DNA of 64,000 nucleotides, from the NCBI RefSeq assembly GCF_003952225.1, contig NZ_CP034437.1, forward strand, positions 1,469,501 through 1,533,500, in the 5' to 3' direction. The translations under genes were made by a program, and so were the position numbers. The DNA comes from Paenibacillus albus (GTDB taxonomy: Bacteria > Bacillota > Bacilli > Paenibacillales > Paenibacillaceae). A model generated the notes under the pieces. That model did no database searches and was not told where the DNA came from. It saw only the letters and a list, made by a program, of their open reading frames with translations. Shown here piece after piece: positions 45,259 through 53,880 of the stretch (within the stretch, counting starts at the first letter, position 1; each line of letters begins with the position of its first letter).

Positions 45259-46263
45259 CTACCGCTTGCAGCGATCCGCCAGCACCGCCAGCTCCTGCAG
45301 CTCGTCGCTGCTGAGCTTGAACGCCATCGCATGCACATTCTCCTGTGCATGCCTCGGCTTGGAAGCGCCGGGAATGGCGAACACCGTATCGCCATTCGCA
45401 TGTATGAGCCAGTTCAGTGCGACCTGGCTCGGGGAAGCACCGTACTTGCCGGCAAGCTCGGCAAGCCGGTCAACTAAAGGCCGCGTCCGCGCCAGAGCGG
45501 CAGGCTTGAAGCTGCCGCTCAGCTTGCGACCGGCGGCAATCCCGCGCACGAGCTCGGGATTGCTGTGGAACTTGCCTGTAAGCACGCCCTGCTCCAGCGG
45601 CGAGTACGCGATAATGGCAACGCCAAGTTCCTTGGCGGTGTCGAGCACGCCGTTGTGCTCGATGCGGCGGTCCAGCAGGTTGTATTTCACCTGGTTGGAC
45701 GTGAGCCGCAGGCCGTGCGCCCGCAGCGCTTTATCCGCCTCACGCATGCGTGCCGCAGAGAAATTGCTCACGCCGACGTGGCGGATCTTGCCCTGCTGCA
45801 CCAGCTTCGCCATCTCGTTCATCTCGGCCGCAGCCGAGGAGAACGAGTACGGCTGATGCACTTGGTGCAGGTCGATGGGCCAGCCCTTAAGTCGGCGCAG
45901 CCGCTCATCAATCGTGCGCGGAATGCTGCCTGCTGTCCGCATAATCGGCCACCACTTCGTCGCCACATGCGCACCGCTTGCCGCGTTGCCTAGCGAGTTC
46001 AGCGCATCCGCGAGCGCTTCTTCCGACTTGCCGCCGCCGTACACCTCGGCGGTATCAAACCAGTTGATGCCGCCCTCAAGGCTGGTGCGGACGATGCCGA
46101 GAATGTCCTCATCCGCCAGCACCGGCCAGAACTTGCCGACCATGCCGCTGCCCTTGCTGAACTGCCAGCAGCCCAGCCCAAGCGGGGAAAGCTCCAAATC
46201 CGAATTGCCAAGCCGCCTGCGCAGCTGTGTGTTCACTCCGGTTGTGTCCGTTTGTTCCACCAT
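45259..46263 (-). CDS. Aldo/keto reductase
   Basis: A 334-residue NADPH-dependent TIM-barrel reductase. Catalytic-site context: the Asp and Tyr in NWFDTAEVYGGGKSE, the Lys in VATKWWP, and the His in DLHQVHQPY. GVSNFSAARM and IAYSPLEQGVLTGKF are strong family blocks, and IPGASKPRHAQENV is the C-terminal NADP site. The substrate, an aldehyde or ketone, is unknown. ATG with GAGGAG 11 nt upstream. It is 85 nt downstream of an aldose-epimerase gene on the same strand, suggesting sugar metabolism. Confidence 0.93.
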   Translation of the reverse strand: MVEQTDTTGVNTQLRRRLGNSDLELSPLGLGCWQFSKGSGMVGKFWPVLADEDILGIVRTSLEGGINWFDTAEVYGGGKSEEALADALNSLGNAASGAHVATKWWPIMRTAGSIPRTIDERLRRLKGWPIDLHQVHQPYSFSSAAAEMNEMAKLVQQGKIRHVGVSNFSAARMREADKALRAHGLRLTSNQVKYNLLDRRIEHNGVLDTAKELGVAIIAYSPLEQGVLTGKFHSNPELVRGIAAGRKLSGSFKPAALARTRPLVDRLAELAGKYGASPSQVALNWLIHANGDTVFAIPGASKPRHAQENVHAMAFKLSSDELQELAVLADRCKR

Positions 46264-46347
46264 AGCACCGGTTGCTCCTCTCTATGCGTCAACGTCTAAA
46301 TTTCTCCTCGAAACCGTTAGTTGGCACTTTCATCTGTAACTCTTCCA

Positions 46348-47214
46348 TTATTTCTCAAAAGCAATCGAAAGCTCCAGCTCTTGCTTCGCTCCCGCCGCGA
46401 GCATCGGCAGTTCGGCTTTCCGGTTCAGCTCGCTGTTCAGCGCCATCCACGGCTCGACGCAGACGAATGGCGAACCGTTCACCTGCCACAGCACCACATA
46501 TTTGAACGCATCGCTGTAGTTCAAAGTGATTTTGCCGCTGTTATCCGGACCTGGGAACGAAATGTGCCGCTCGGTTGCATCGAGCAGCGCGACGGATTCT
46601 TTTAGCCCCGTGAGCACAATTTCTCCCTGCACGTCTTTGATGACATTGTCATTGTAGTCGAGATATTGCGAGGCGTCCGTGCCATAGACGATATCCTTCG
46701 ACTCGCAGCGGAAATAAGGATGGAATCCAGCATAATAAGGCATTGCAGAGCCTGACAGGTTGCTGTAGGTTTGACGGATCTTCAGCTCGCCGCTAACCAG
46801 CGCGTAGGTGAACAGCAGCTCAAAATCCCACGGGAACTCGTCTCTTGTGCTCGCATCGCTCCGAAGGCGCAGCGTGATGGATGCTTCGCCATCTTCATTT
46901 GTCTCAACAACTTCCCATGGACGATTGCGAGCAACGCCGTGGTTTCGCATCGTATACTCCGTGCCTTCCCACTCATACCGGCCTTCCACAAGCTGACCGC
47001 AGATTGGGAAAAGAATTGGGTTGCCGCCGCGAATGTTCGCAACCGGATCGATCAGCGTCGCCTTGTCGAGGTAGAACAGCTCCACGCCGCCAAGGATGCA
47101 GCTGATGGCAATGCCGCCGCGCTGCGGGCAGACCGTAACCGAGGAATTCGTCTCCGTGTCAATCAGTGTAAACAACTCATATGTATCTACCGTGCGCTTT
47201 ACTTCATAGCTCAT
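46348..47214 (-). CDS. Aldose 1-epimerase (galactose mutarotase) family protein
   Basis: A 288-residue beta-sandwich of the aldose 1-epimerase superfamily, close to LacX or glucose-6-phosphate-1-epimerase-like members. Visible: RGGNPILFPICGQL, MRNHGVARNRPWEVVE (catalytic His region), YYAGFHPYFRC (second His), and VCVEPWMALN (catalytic Glu). It interconverts alpha and beta anomers of a sugar or sugar phosphate. The ATG has GGGAGA about 11 nt upstream. Probably in a transcript with the aldo/keto reductase. Confidence 0.88.
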   Translation of the reverse strand: MSYEVKRTVDTYELFTLIDTETNSSVTVCPQRGGIAISCILGGVELFYLDKATLIDPVANIRGGNPILFPICGQLVEGRYEWEGTEYTMRNHGVARNRPWEVVETNEDGEASITLRLRSDASTRDEFPWDFELLFTYALVSGELKIRQTYSNLSGSAMPYYAGFHPYFRCESKDIVYGTDASQYLDYNDNVIKDVQGEIVLTGLKESVALLDATERHISFPGPDNSGKITLNYSDAFKYVVLWQVNGSPFVCVEPWMALNSELNRKAELPMLAAGAKQELELSIAFEK

Positions 47215-47282
47215 TTTGCTTCAAGTCTCCCATCATCAGGTTATATGCGATCAGCATACCATAATGCGGCAGCGTACTAAAG

Positions 47283-47404
47283 TTGACTTAAATTTACAAA
47301 CCGCTATATTGCATTGTAGAATAGCTGGTGATATAGTATAGCTGCGGGGCCATTTTTTTTGACCCACTATTCTATAATAATGAATACCTAACGATATGGT
47401 ATAG
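47283..47404 (+). promoter_or_regulatory. Promoter and PadR operator region of the PadR-DUF1700-DUF4097 operon
   Basis: A sigma-A-like promoter reads TTGACT (47283-47288), 16 nt, TATATT (47305-47310). Downstream lie an inverted repeat TAGAATAG (47317-47324)/CTATTCTA (47367-47374) and a direct repeat GATATAGTATAG (47330-47341)/GATATGGTATAG (47393-47404). A second -10-like TATAAT overlaps the right arm. Autorepression by the PadR protein encoded next is likely. Confidence 0.55.
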
Positions 47405-47416
47405 GGGTGCTTGTTT

Positions 47417-47737
47417 ATGAATGTTCAATTTAAGAAGGGCGTGCTGGACTTATGCGTTCTTGCGCTGACCGCTTGGGAAGACAGGTATGGCTATGAGCTG
47501 GCTGTCAGCATGTCTTCGAAGTTTGAGGTCGCTGTCGGAAGCGTGTATCCGCTGCTCAGCCGATTGACGCAAGAGGGTTATTTTTCCACCTATTTAAGAG
47601 AATCCTCGGAAGGGCCGCCGCGCAAATATTATAAGCTTACGCCTGAGGGACATAGACATCTGCTGGAGCTGATTCGGGAATGGAAGTCCTTCTCCGTTGC
47701 TGTCGACGAAATTATTAAGGAAGGTGTAGAGCGATGA
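47417..47737 (+). CDS. PadR-family regulator (short type)
   Basis: A 106-residue winged-helix regulator: MNVQFKKGVLDLCVLALT, YGYELAVSMS, GSVYPLLSRLTQEGYF and PPRKYYKLTPEGHRHL are family blocks. It lacks the long C-terminal domain of the PadR at 17.5 kb. It is the first gene of a three-gene operon and overlaps the next gene by 4 nt (ATGA). PadR next to DUF1700 and DUF4097 genes is a common arrangement in Firmicutes, and the PadR normally represses its own operon. The ATG at 47417 is preferred over the TTG at 47411. Confidence 0.92.
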   Translation: MNVQFKKGVLDLCVLALTAWEDRYGYELAVSMSSKFEVAVGSVYPLLSRLTQEGYFSTYLRESSEGPPRKYYKLTPEGHRHLLELIREWKSFSVAVDEIIKEGVER

Positions 47738-48291
47738 TTAGGAATCAATACTTGGAGCAGCTGTGGGAGCTTCTGGCGCCAGTACCGGAGCGGATTCGGC
47801 GGGAGTGGATGTACGACTATGAAGAGCATTTCCGCATGGCAGCCGAGCATGGCAAGTCTGAAGTGGAAGCGGCGCATGAGCTGGGAGATCCGCGTCTGAT
47901 TGCCAAAGAACTGCTTCTCACCTACCGCGTCGACCAAGCAGAGACGAAGAGCGGAAGCGTTACGCTCGTCTCCCGCGCTGTGCTGGCGGCGGTGAGCCTC
48001 GGATTCTTTAATCTGATTTTTGTGCTGGGTCCTTATGTTGCACTGCTTGGCGTACTCGTTGCGCTATGGGCGTCGGCAATCGGCGTCGGCGTGTCGTCCC
48101 TAATGGCACTTTATGAAGGGATGTATGGCGGTGGCGTGACGATGACGCAAGGGATATTCATCGCGATGGTGCTGCTGGGACTGGGCATGCTCCTCGGCGC
48201 AGGCACGCAATGGCTGACGAAGGCGTTCATGAAGATGACGCTTGCTTATTTGAAGTTTAATTCCAGAGTGATAAGGGTGAAGAAAAAATGA
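47734..48291 (+). CDS. DUF1700 family membrane protein
   Basis: A 185-residue protein. The cytoplasmic N-terminus (1-70) shows the DUF1700 pattern: YLEQLWELLAPVPERIRREWMYDYEEHF and AAHELGDPRLIAKELL. Three hydrophobic segments follow (about 80-165), and the tail is basic. Such proteins sit between PadR regulators and DUF4097 proteins and are suspected to help sense or build the envelope; function is unproven. Coupled by ATGA overlaps at both ends (47734 and 48288). Confidence 0.9.
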   Translation: MIRNQYLEQLWELLAPVPERIRREWMYDYEEHFRMAAEHGKSEVEAAHELGDPRLIAKELLLTYRVDQAETKSGSVTLVSRAVLAAVSLGFFNLIFVLGPYVALLGVLVALWASAIGVGVSSLMALYEGMYGGGVTMTQGIFIAMVLLGLGMLLGAGTQWLTKAFMKMTLAYLKFNSRVIRVKKK

Positions 48292-49235
48292 GAAACTGGG
48301 TTGTTATTGCGCTCATCCTGGTCGTTGTTGGCCTCATCGGCGCGTTCGGGACATCCCGAGGCGATTTCTCGTTCGGTACGGAAAAAATCGACCAGCAGCA
48401 GTGGATGGAAGGAGACGGCGTCTCAGAGATTGTTGTCAAAAGCGGCAGCATGGATGTAACGGTTATCCCAAGCAGCGACCAAAAGATTAAAGCAAAGCTG
48501 TCCGGCCGCGCAAGCCGCAAATACCGCGACAAGCTGAAGCTTACGCTTGAACGCAATGGGGATCAGCTGAACGTCACGTTGGAGGACAAAGTCGGGTTCA
48601 CAATTGGTCTGAACTTCCGCAGCGTAGACTTGACACTGGAGCTTCCACAGCAGATGTACCGCAAGCTGGTGGTGGATACCGGCAGCGGCGATGCCGAATT
48701 GAAGCAAGTTCAGGCGGACCGTATTGAACTCGACATGGGATCTGGCGATGTTAGTCTGCAGGAGCTCACTGCCCAGGCCATGATTGTCGATATCGGCAGC
48801 GGCGACATGCATGCGACAGCTATTACTGCGAATGAATCGGTAGAGCTCAAAGCGAATTCAGGCGACGTTACGGTCGACGGGCTGAAGTCCAAGCAGCTTA
48901 CAGTGAGGACTGGCAGCGGAAATATTGAGTTGAATGATGTGGATGCAGCGATTAAAGGCGAAGCGCACAGCGGCGACATCGATCTTGCGCTGGATGCGCT
49001 GAACAGGGCGGTTGATCTGGAAACCGGCAGCGGCGATGTGTCCATCATGACAAGCGAGCAGCCGCAAAATGCACATATTACGTACAGTAGCGGCAGCGGT
49101 GATTTGGACAACGATTGGGATGGCGTGAAGAAGATGACCGATGAGGACGGTCGCGACAATCTCGTCTTCGGCAGCGGCAGCATTCCCGTGCATGTTCATA
49201 CCGGCTCCGGCGATTTGGATGTTGGCGCTCGCTAG
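48288..49235 (+). CDS. DUF4097 beta-helix repeat protein, membrane-anchored
   Basis: A 315-residue protein. One N-terminal membrane anchor (WVVIALILVVVGLIGAFG) is followed by an extracellular beta-helix of short repeats with a recurring G-S-G-D signature (TGSGDAELKQ, MGSGDVSLQE, IGSGDMHATA, TGSGNIELND, TGSGDVSIMT, TGSGDLDVGA). This is typical of the DUF4097/adhesin-like family related to LiaG. It probably takes part in envelope stress sensing together with the PadR and DUF1700 proteins; that is inference. Last gene of the operon, followed by a terminator. Confidence 0.9.
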   Translation: MRNWVVIALILVVVGLIGAFGTSRGDFSFGTEKIDQQQWMEGDGVSEIVVKSGSMDVTVIPSSDQKIKAKLSGRASRKYRDKLKLTLERNGDQLNVTLEDKVGFTIGLNFRSVDLTLELPQQMYRKLVVDTGSGDAELKQVQADRIELDMGSGDVSLQELTAQAMIVDIGSGDMHATAITANESVELKANSGDVTVDGLKSKQLTVRTGSGNIELNDVDAAIKGEAHSGDIDLALDALNRAVDLETGSGDVSIMTSEQPQNAHITYSSGSGDLDNDWDGVKKMTDEDGRDNLVFGSGSIPVHVHTGSGDLDVGAR

Positions 49236-49241
49236 AAATAG

Positions 49242-49284
49242 AGGTTCCGTTTGCGATTTCAGCAGACGGGGCCTTATTTTTTTG
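49242..49284 (+). terminator. Terminator of the PadR-DUF1700-DUF4097 operon
   Basis: AGGTTCCGTTTGC pairs with GCAGACGGGGCCT (with G-T pairs) around GATTTCA, followed by TTATTTTTTT. Confidence 0.85.
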
Positions 49285-49415
49285 TATAAATATCTACAAT
49301 AACATATGGGATTTGCCGATATATTTGGTGATAGTTGCTTTTTTTCGGATATCTCAGTCATGATTGAGTGCCAGTGCGCATAAACTTCGTTGTTTGTAAA
49401 CGGGGGGAGATGCAT

Positions 49416-50306
49416 ATGGTGGAATCGCCGGATTTGCCGCTTGCACCTTATCGGATCGAGAACGGGATGAAATGCTTCGAGCTAATTGCCGAACCGGTGC
49501 TGCAAGAGCTGCTGCCGGATATTTACATGCAAGGCTATGGATATAACGGCTCCATTCCCGGTCCTACGATTGTTGTAGAGACAGGCGACTGGGTGCGCAT
49601 TCGGGTCATTAATCATCTGCCGGAAGCGACGAGCGTTCATTGGCACGGGCTGGACGTTCCGAATACGATGGACGGAGTTCCGCCGATTGAGCCTTCGCCC
49701 CGAATTGAGCCGGGCTACGGAATGGATTATATTTTCCAGATCATTAACCCGCCTGGCACGCACATGTATCACAGCCACTATCATACGCTCCGCCAAGAAA
49801 TGCTGGGGCTGTGTGGATTGTTCATTATTCAGAACAAGCAGGAGAAGCACATCCATAGGGATATCGCATATATGCTTCAGGAGTTTCATCTGAGCGGGCT
49901 GCCAAGAGGGGAGCTGCGTCCAGGGGCTTACAGTATCGACCCGTTGTCGGACGGGTTTAACTTCTTTACGATGAACGGGCGCTGCTTCCCGAGTACATCG
50001 CCGGTGCAGGTTCGCTTAGGCGAGCGTATGCGGATTCGCTTGGCGAATATAGGGATGCAGGGCCATCCGATGCATCTTCATGGCGTGCAAATGCTGGAGA
50101 CGGCTTATGACGGCAACGAAGTACCGCCATGGAGACAGCTCCTCAGAAGCACCGTGTTCGTTGCGCCAGGCGAGACCCGCGATGTGCAGTTCGTCGCGTG
50201 GAACCCGGGGTTCTGGCCGTTTCATTGCCATATTCCACATCATACGTCCAACAACTTTACGATTCCTATTGGAGGCATGTTTACGACCATTCAAGTTGCC
50301 CGTTAG
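49416..50306 (+). CDS. Small multicopper oxidase without signal peptide
   Basis: A 296-residue cupredoxin oxidase. The four copper-binding clusters are present in order: HWHG (about 86-89), HSHYH (about 128-132), HPMHLHG (about 229-235) and HCHIPHH (about 284 onwards of this domain set). The Cys and flanking His of the last cluster suit a type 1 centre. Length suggests a two-domain-like enzyme. The ATG at 49416 has GGGGGGAG upstream. No Sec or Tat signal is seen, which would be odd for an extracellular oxidase but is known for spore-coat laccases such as CotA. The HD-GYP gene starts 31 nt later, so the two may be co-transcribed. Confidence 0.88.
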   Translation: MVESPDLPLAPYRIENGMKCFELIAEPVLQELLPDIYMQGYGYNGSIPGPTIVVETGDWVRIRVINHLPEATSVHWHGLDVPNTMDGVPPIEPSPRIEPGYGMDYIFQIINPPGTHMYHSHYHTLRQEMLGLCGLFIIQNKQEKHIHRDIAYMLQEFHLSGLPRGELRPGAYSIDPLSDGFNFFTMNGRCFPSTSPVQVRLGERMRIRLANIGMQGHPMHLHGVQMLETAYDGNEVPPWRQLLRSTVFVAPGETRDVQFVAWNPGFWPFHCHIPHHTSNNFTIPIGGMFTTIQVAR

Positions 50307-50337
50307 TTCGAGTATATGTAGCAGAGGAGCTAGGAAC

Positions 50338-51792
50338 ATGCAGCTTAAAGGTAAATCTGTCATTGGCCCAATTCTATCCGTTGTATTGCCAATTGGCGTA
50401 TTTGAATGGGTACGTTCGCTAGGAACGAAAGATGTTTCCCTTGTTGTGCCTGCGGGACATTTTCACATTGTAACGATCGTCGCAGCGCTTGCGATGCTGG
50501 TTGCCATCGGCGTCGGTATTACAGGCCATCGGCTTCGTAACATTCAAGTTGGCTTCATGTCGATTGCTTACTTGTCGTTGTCGGGCGTTTTCTTCCTGCA
50601 TGGACTTACAACGCCCGGCTTTCTGATGCATGAAGATTACATGCCGAAGATCTTTGCACAGCTGAGTGTGCTGCTGACCGCGGTTTGGCTGGCTTTGTCA
50701 GCAGTGAGCTCGGACCATTGGAGCGTAAGGCTGATGTCTAAGTGGCGCATCCTGCTCCTCCCTGGCTGGTTAGTGCTGCTCGGCGTTCTATGCGCGTTAA
50801 CGATCCGTTACCCGGATGCGATTGACCATCTTCCACTGACCATCAATCCGTACAAATGGATTGCGGGAGCTGCAACAGGCGCAGCATGTCTGTGGACGAT
50901 GTACCGCTATTGGCACGCGAATCAGCATGGGCGGATCCCGCTTCAGCAGGCAATTGTATACAGCACAGGACTTATTGTTGCGTCGCAATACATCATTCTA
51001 ATGGGCTCGGCGTGGAAGCTGAGCTGGTGGTTGTACCACTTCCTGCTGCTGGGTTCTTTGCTTACGATGCTGCTTGGCCTTGTGCGGCAGTATTTCTCCA
51101 AAGGCTCATTCAGTACCTCGCTGCGCATTCTGTTTCAATCTGATCCGCGCGCTTGGCTAGAGGAATGGATTACGCCGAGCGTTCACGCGCTCATCATGGC
51201 GACGGAAGCGCGTGATTCGTACACGGCAGGCCACAACAAGCGGGTTGCGCTGTATGCGCTGCGTCTTGGTGAAGTGATGGGCTTAACGAAGCATCAGCTG
51301 CAGGCGATTGCCCACGGCGGCGTCGTGCATGATGTCGGCAAGCTGCGTGTGCCGGACTCGATTCTGAATAAGCGGGGCAAGCTCACGACGGAGGAACGGC
51401 TCGTTATTGAGCGTCATCCGGTCTCAGGCTATGAGATCTGCCGGCAGCTCGGCTTCCTAAGGGATGAGCTGTCCATCATTCGTTCGCATCATGAAAAATG
51501 GGACGGAACCGGCTATCCCGACCGGCTTAGCGGCGAGGGCATTCCACTGCTTGCGCGGATTACCGCGGTCGCCGACGTTTACGATGCGCTAACGTCATCA
51601 CGCTCTTATCGCCTCGCGATGTCCCACGAGGATGCGATGGAAATCATTCTGTCCGGCAGCGGCGTTCACTTCGACCCCATGTGCGTGATGGCTTGGGAGA
51701 AGCTGGCGTCCATCGACGCACAGTTCTTCGCCGAAATCGCAGCCAGCGACAGAACGCTTCACCTCGCGCATTCACACAAGGCCGCACAATAA
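50338..51792 (+). CDS. Membrane HD-GYP domain c-di-GMP phosphodiesterase
   Basis: A 484-residue protein. The N-terminal half (1-265) has seven or eight transmembrane segments and no known sensor name. The C-terminal HD-GYP domain (about 285-480) has the metal motif VHDVGK (H331, D332), HHEKWDGTGYPDRLSGEGIP with GYP at 392-394, and ARITAVADVYDALTS. It should hydrolyse cyclic di-GMP to GMP. AGGAGC lies 7-8 nt before the ATG; the frame is open further upstream into the oxidase gene but without support. It neighbours further signalling genes, including an EAL protein at 58.8 kb. Confidence 0.92.
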   Translation: MQLKGKSVIGPILSVVLPIGVFEWVRSLGTKDVSLVVPAGHFHIVTIVAALAMLVAIGVGITGHRLRNIQVGFMSIAYLSLSGVFFLHGLTTPGFLMHEDYMPKIFAQLSVLLTAVWLALSAVSSDHWSVRLMSKWRILLLPGWLVLLGVLCALTIRYPDAIDHLPLTINPYKWIAGAATGAACLWTMYRYWHANQHGRIPLQQAIVYSTGLIVASQYIILMGSAWKLSWWLYHFLLLGSLLTMLLGLVRQYFSKGSFSTSLRILFQSDPRAWLEEWITPSVHALIMATEARDSYTAGHNKRVALYALRLGEVMGLTKHQLQAIAHGGVVHDVGKLRVPDSILNKRGKLTTEERLVIERHPVSGYEICRQLGFLRDELSIIRSHHEKWDGTGYPDRLSGEGIPLLARITAVADVYDALTSSRSYRLAMSHEDAMEIILSGSGVHFDPMCVMAWEKLASIDAQFFAEIAASDRTLHLAHSHKAAQ

Positions 51793-51797
51793 TGTAG

Positions 51798-51852
51798 AAG
51801 GCTGCTCTCGTCAGTCACATGTTGGATGTGACTGACGGGGCAGCCTTTATTG
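51798..51852 (+). terminator. Terminator of the HD-GYP gene
   Basis: AAGGCTGC pairs with GCAGCCTT, with a strong inner stem GTCAGTCACAT/ATGTGACTGAC, followed by TATTGTTG. Confidence 0.85.
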
Positions 51853-51905
51853 TTGGGAGGGTCTGGCTGCTGCTCGTTGGCTGGACTTGCGAGGTGGCAT
51901 GTTTT

Positions 51906-52250
51906 TCAACTCTCAGCTATCGCACACACATACGGCAACTCATTAACCAAAATGCGCCGAAAGCTGAGCTGAGGAAACGAACCGGCATGACGAGGCTGAG
52001 CGTACACAAAAAGTACTCTCAACCCCAAAATCAGCGGAATTATGCGCTGAGCGTACAGATTCAAGACTCTCAGCTAAGAACTAGCAGAAATCAGCAGCAT
52101 GGCGAAGCTGAGCGAGCGAAAAACGAACTCTCAATCCCAGAATCAGCCGATTAGAGCGCTAAGCGTACAGATTCAGGACTCTCAGCTAAGAACTAACCTA
52201 AAATCGGCAGCTTGGCGAAGCTGAGCGTACATAAAACGTACTCTCAGCCC
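51906..52250. repeat. Third block of palindromic repeats, period about 112 bp
   Basis: Palindromes start at 51995, 52046, 52107, 52158 and 52220. Odd ones are 112-113 bp apart, even ones 112 bp apart, and the offset within a unit is 51 bp, exactly as at 27.1 kb. Forms are GCTGAGCGTAC...GTACTCTCAG and GCTGAGCGTACAGATTCA-AGACTCTCAGC. The linker CAGCCGATTAGAGCGCT is shared with the first block (CGGCCGATTAGAGCGCT). A diverged half copy lies at 51906-51920. No gene is seen; the block lies between convergent genes. Confidence 0.82.
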
Positions 52251-52268
52251 CAAATCCTCTCTACACCA

Positions 52269-52336
52269 AAAAAACCTCTCCTAGAGGAATGGTCAACGCA
52301 TCTGCGTGAGCCCGTTCTCCAAGGAGAGGTTTTTTA
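52269..52336. terminator. Bidirectional terminator
   Basis: AAAAAACCTCTCCT pairs with AGGAGAGGTTTTTT; A- and T-tracts lie on both sides, so it can serve the PAS-XRE gene on the minus strand and any read-through from the left. Confidence 0.85.
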
Positions 52337-52351
52337 TTTCGCTTTCCATCG

Positions 52352-53235
52352 CTAAGGCCATATATCTTGGGGCAGCACGTTCAGCTGTGACGCAATGAGC
52401 AGCGCGGTCTGCCGCTGGGGCTTGCCAATCTTGCCGTTGCGCAGCTTGGAGATCGTCTGCAACGAGATGCCCGTCGCAAGCGACAGCTGCTGAGCGGATA
52501 TATAGTTGCGGGCCATGAGCACCTTGAGTGTCACGGATGGATCTGCGGATTCAGAGACGGAATGAATGTTAGTAATAATAAAGCCGTAGTGAAGCAAGCT
52601 GCCGTCTCCATTGAAGAACGGGCAAAATGTAATATGCAGCTCTAGCTGTACGTTATTCGCAAGTACCTTGGTTTGAACGACAATCTGTTCCATTCTTTGG
52701 TGGAGGGTGGCATGCTTAATTGCGGCTATTAACCGGTTCCGTTCAGCGTCGTCAAAAAATTTCTGGAGAGACTCTTCTTCAATGCGCAGGTTCGGATCGA
52801 GAATCGGAGACGTGCTGCTGCGAAATAACGCTCGATAACGAGCTGCCCATTCAAAATACCGGATTGCAGTACCCGTTCGGTCTTGCTCATGGCATCGATC
52901 CACGTTCTGGCGGATATATCCTCTGCCGTCAGCAAGTAAGCAGGTTCAGCGGTATCGGCAACCTCATCAATCGTTAGCAGCAGATGCTGTGGCTCTCGCG
53001 GTCTGGAAGACTGTCTGAGCATGAAGATTTCCGACCGTTCGGTAACCATTAGCGCTTCTTCGTTCCATGAGGAGAACAGCCTGCTTGGCGGGAGCCCCTT
53101 GAGCTTTTCCTCCGAGCAGCCAACAAGATCTGAGAAGGCTTTATTTACACGGTCAAATTGCATGCTCGCACCTCGTCCTGTTATAACGGCGAGCGGCGTT
53201 TTGAGCGTATGAAAGACAGCGGCAAACAGAGACAT
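52352..53235 (-). pseudogene. PAS domain-XRE helix-turn-helix regulator split by a frameshift
   Basis: Two overlapping frames make up one protein. The first (from ATG 53235, GAGGGA upstream) encodes a PAS domain (MQFDRVNKAFSDLVGCSEEKL, AYLLTAEDISARTW) up to about LVIERYF. The second (to 52352) continues with SSTSPILDPNLRIEEESLQK, a second sensing region, and a C-terminal XRE-type HTH (YISAQQLSLATGISLQTISK, LLIASQLNVLPQDIWP). One extra base in the AAA at 52823-52825 (TTT on the coding strand) joins them into ERYFRSSTSPILDPN. As read, the HTH part lacks its own ribosome site. Either a genuine broken gene or an assembly indel. As intact it would be a signal-dependent repressor of about 294 residues. 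Confidence 0.8.
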
Positions 53236-53524
53236 CGGGCTTCCCTCACAATCAATAAGCGGCTAGTTTATAGAACAGTATATGTAAGGAAGTCTGAATT
53301 TTCAATGATTATTTATAAGTTGTCGCGATTATTTATAAATTCGGACAGTTTCCGCTTCTCATTTCGGAACGGATGGATGGGCGCGGGCACGGCGGGCCTG
53401 CCACTAAAATGTTGCAATTACCAATGAAATACACGTCTGCAGAACTTTCCAAAAAGAGCACTTTCATTCATAATAATACACAGATCAGCAACTAGGTTTT
53501 GACAACGGGGGAGAGTAATTTTAT
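53236..53524 (+). promoter_or_regulatory. Intergenic region between divergent PAS-XRE and Cys/His-rich genes
   Basis: AT-rich and without a convincing gene. TTGACA lies at about 53497 and GGGGGAGAG about 10 nt before the ATG at 53525, so the promoter of the rightward gene is in this gap. Confidence 0.3.
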
Positions 53525-53767
53525 ATGGCTAACTGTACAGTAGATGAATGTGACAAACCGGTAAAAGCAAAGCAAATGTGCTCTATGCATCATCAGCGCT
53601 GGCGCAGGCACGGAGATCCGGTGGTAACGAAGGTGCGGCAATCCGCTGAACCGACCACCTGCAAATGGGTGAACTGCGACAGATTTACAGTAAGCAAAGG
53701 ACTTTGCTCGAAGCATTACTACATATACCGGCTGCAAAACGTGCAGAAGATGCATATAAACCCTTAA
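53525..53767 (+). CDS. Small Cys/His-rich (zinc-binding) protein
   Basis: An 80-residue basic protein with two similar halves: C4-x4-C9...CSMHHQRWRRHGDP and C46-x4-C51...CSKHYYIYRL. The pattern C-x4-C-x9-10-C-x2-3-H repeated twice suggests two treble-clef or ribbon zinc sites. The segment CSMHHQRWRRHGDP is familiar from small zinc-finger or HNH-associated proteins, often phage-linked, but no nuclease residues are present. Function unknown; nucleic-acid binding is plausible. It has its own GGGGGAGAG ribosome site and lies 110 nt before the hybrid kinase. Confidence 0.7.
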   Translation: MANCTVDECDKPVKAKQMCSMHHQRWRRHGDPVVTKVRQSAEPTTCKWVNCDRFTVSKGLCSKHYYIYRLQNVQKMHINP

Positions 53768-53880
53768 TTTATTTACTCTATTGCTAACCATAATCCGCAA
53801 CTATTTTCTATGAAGCTATTTGAGCCCGAGGTATAATGGTAACAAACTACAACTATTGTTCCTTCAGGAGGGCCTAAGCT

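Noticed and set aside
50080-50337. Upstream extension of the HD-GYP protein into the oxidase gene
   Set aside because: The ATG at 50338 has an AGGAGC site and starts the membrane domain; the upstream frame is merely open opposite codon phase of the oxidase gene.
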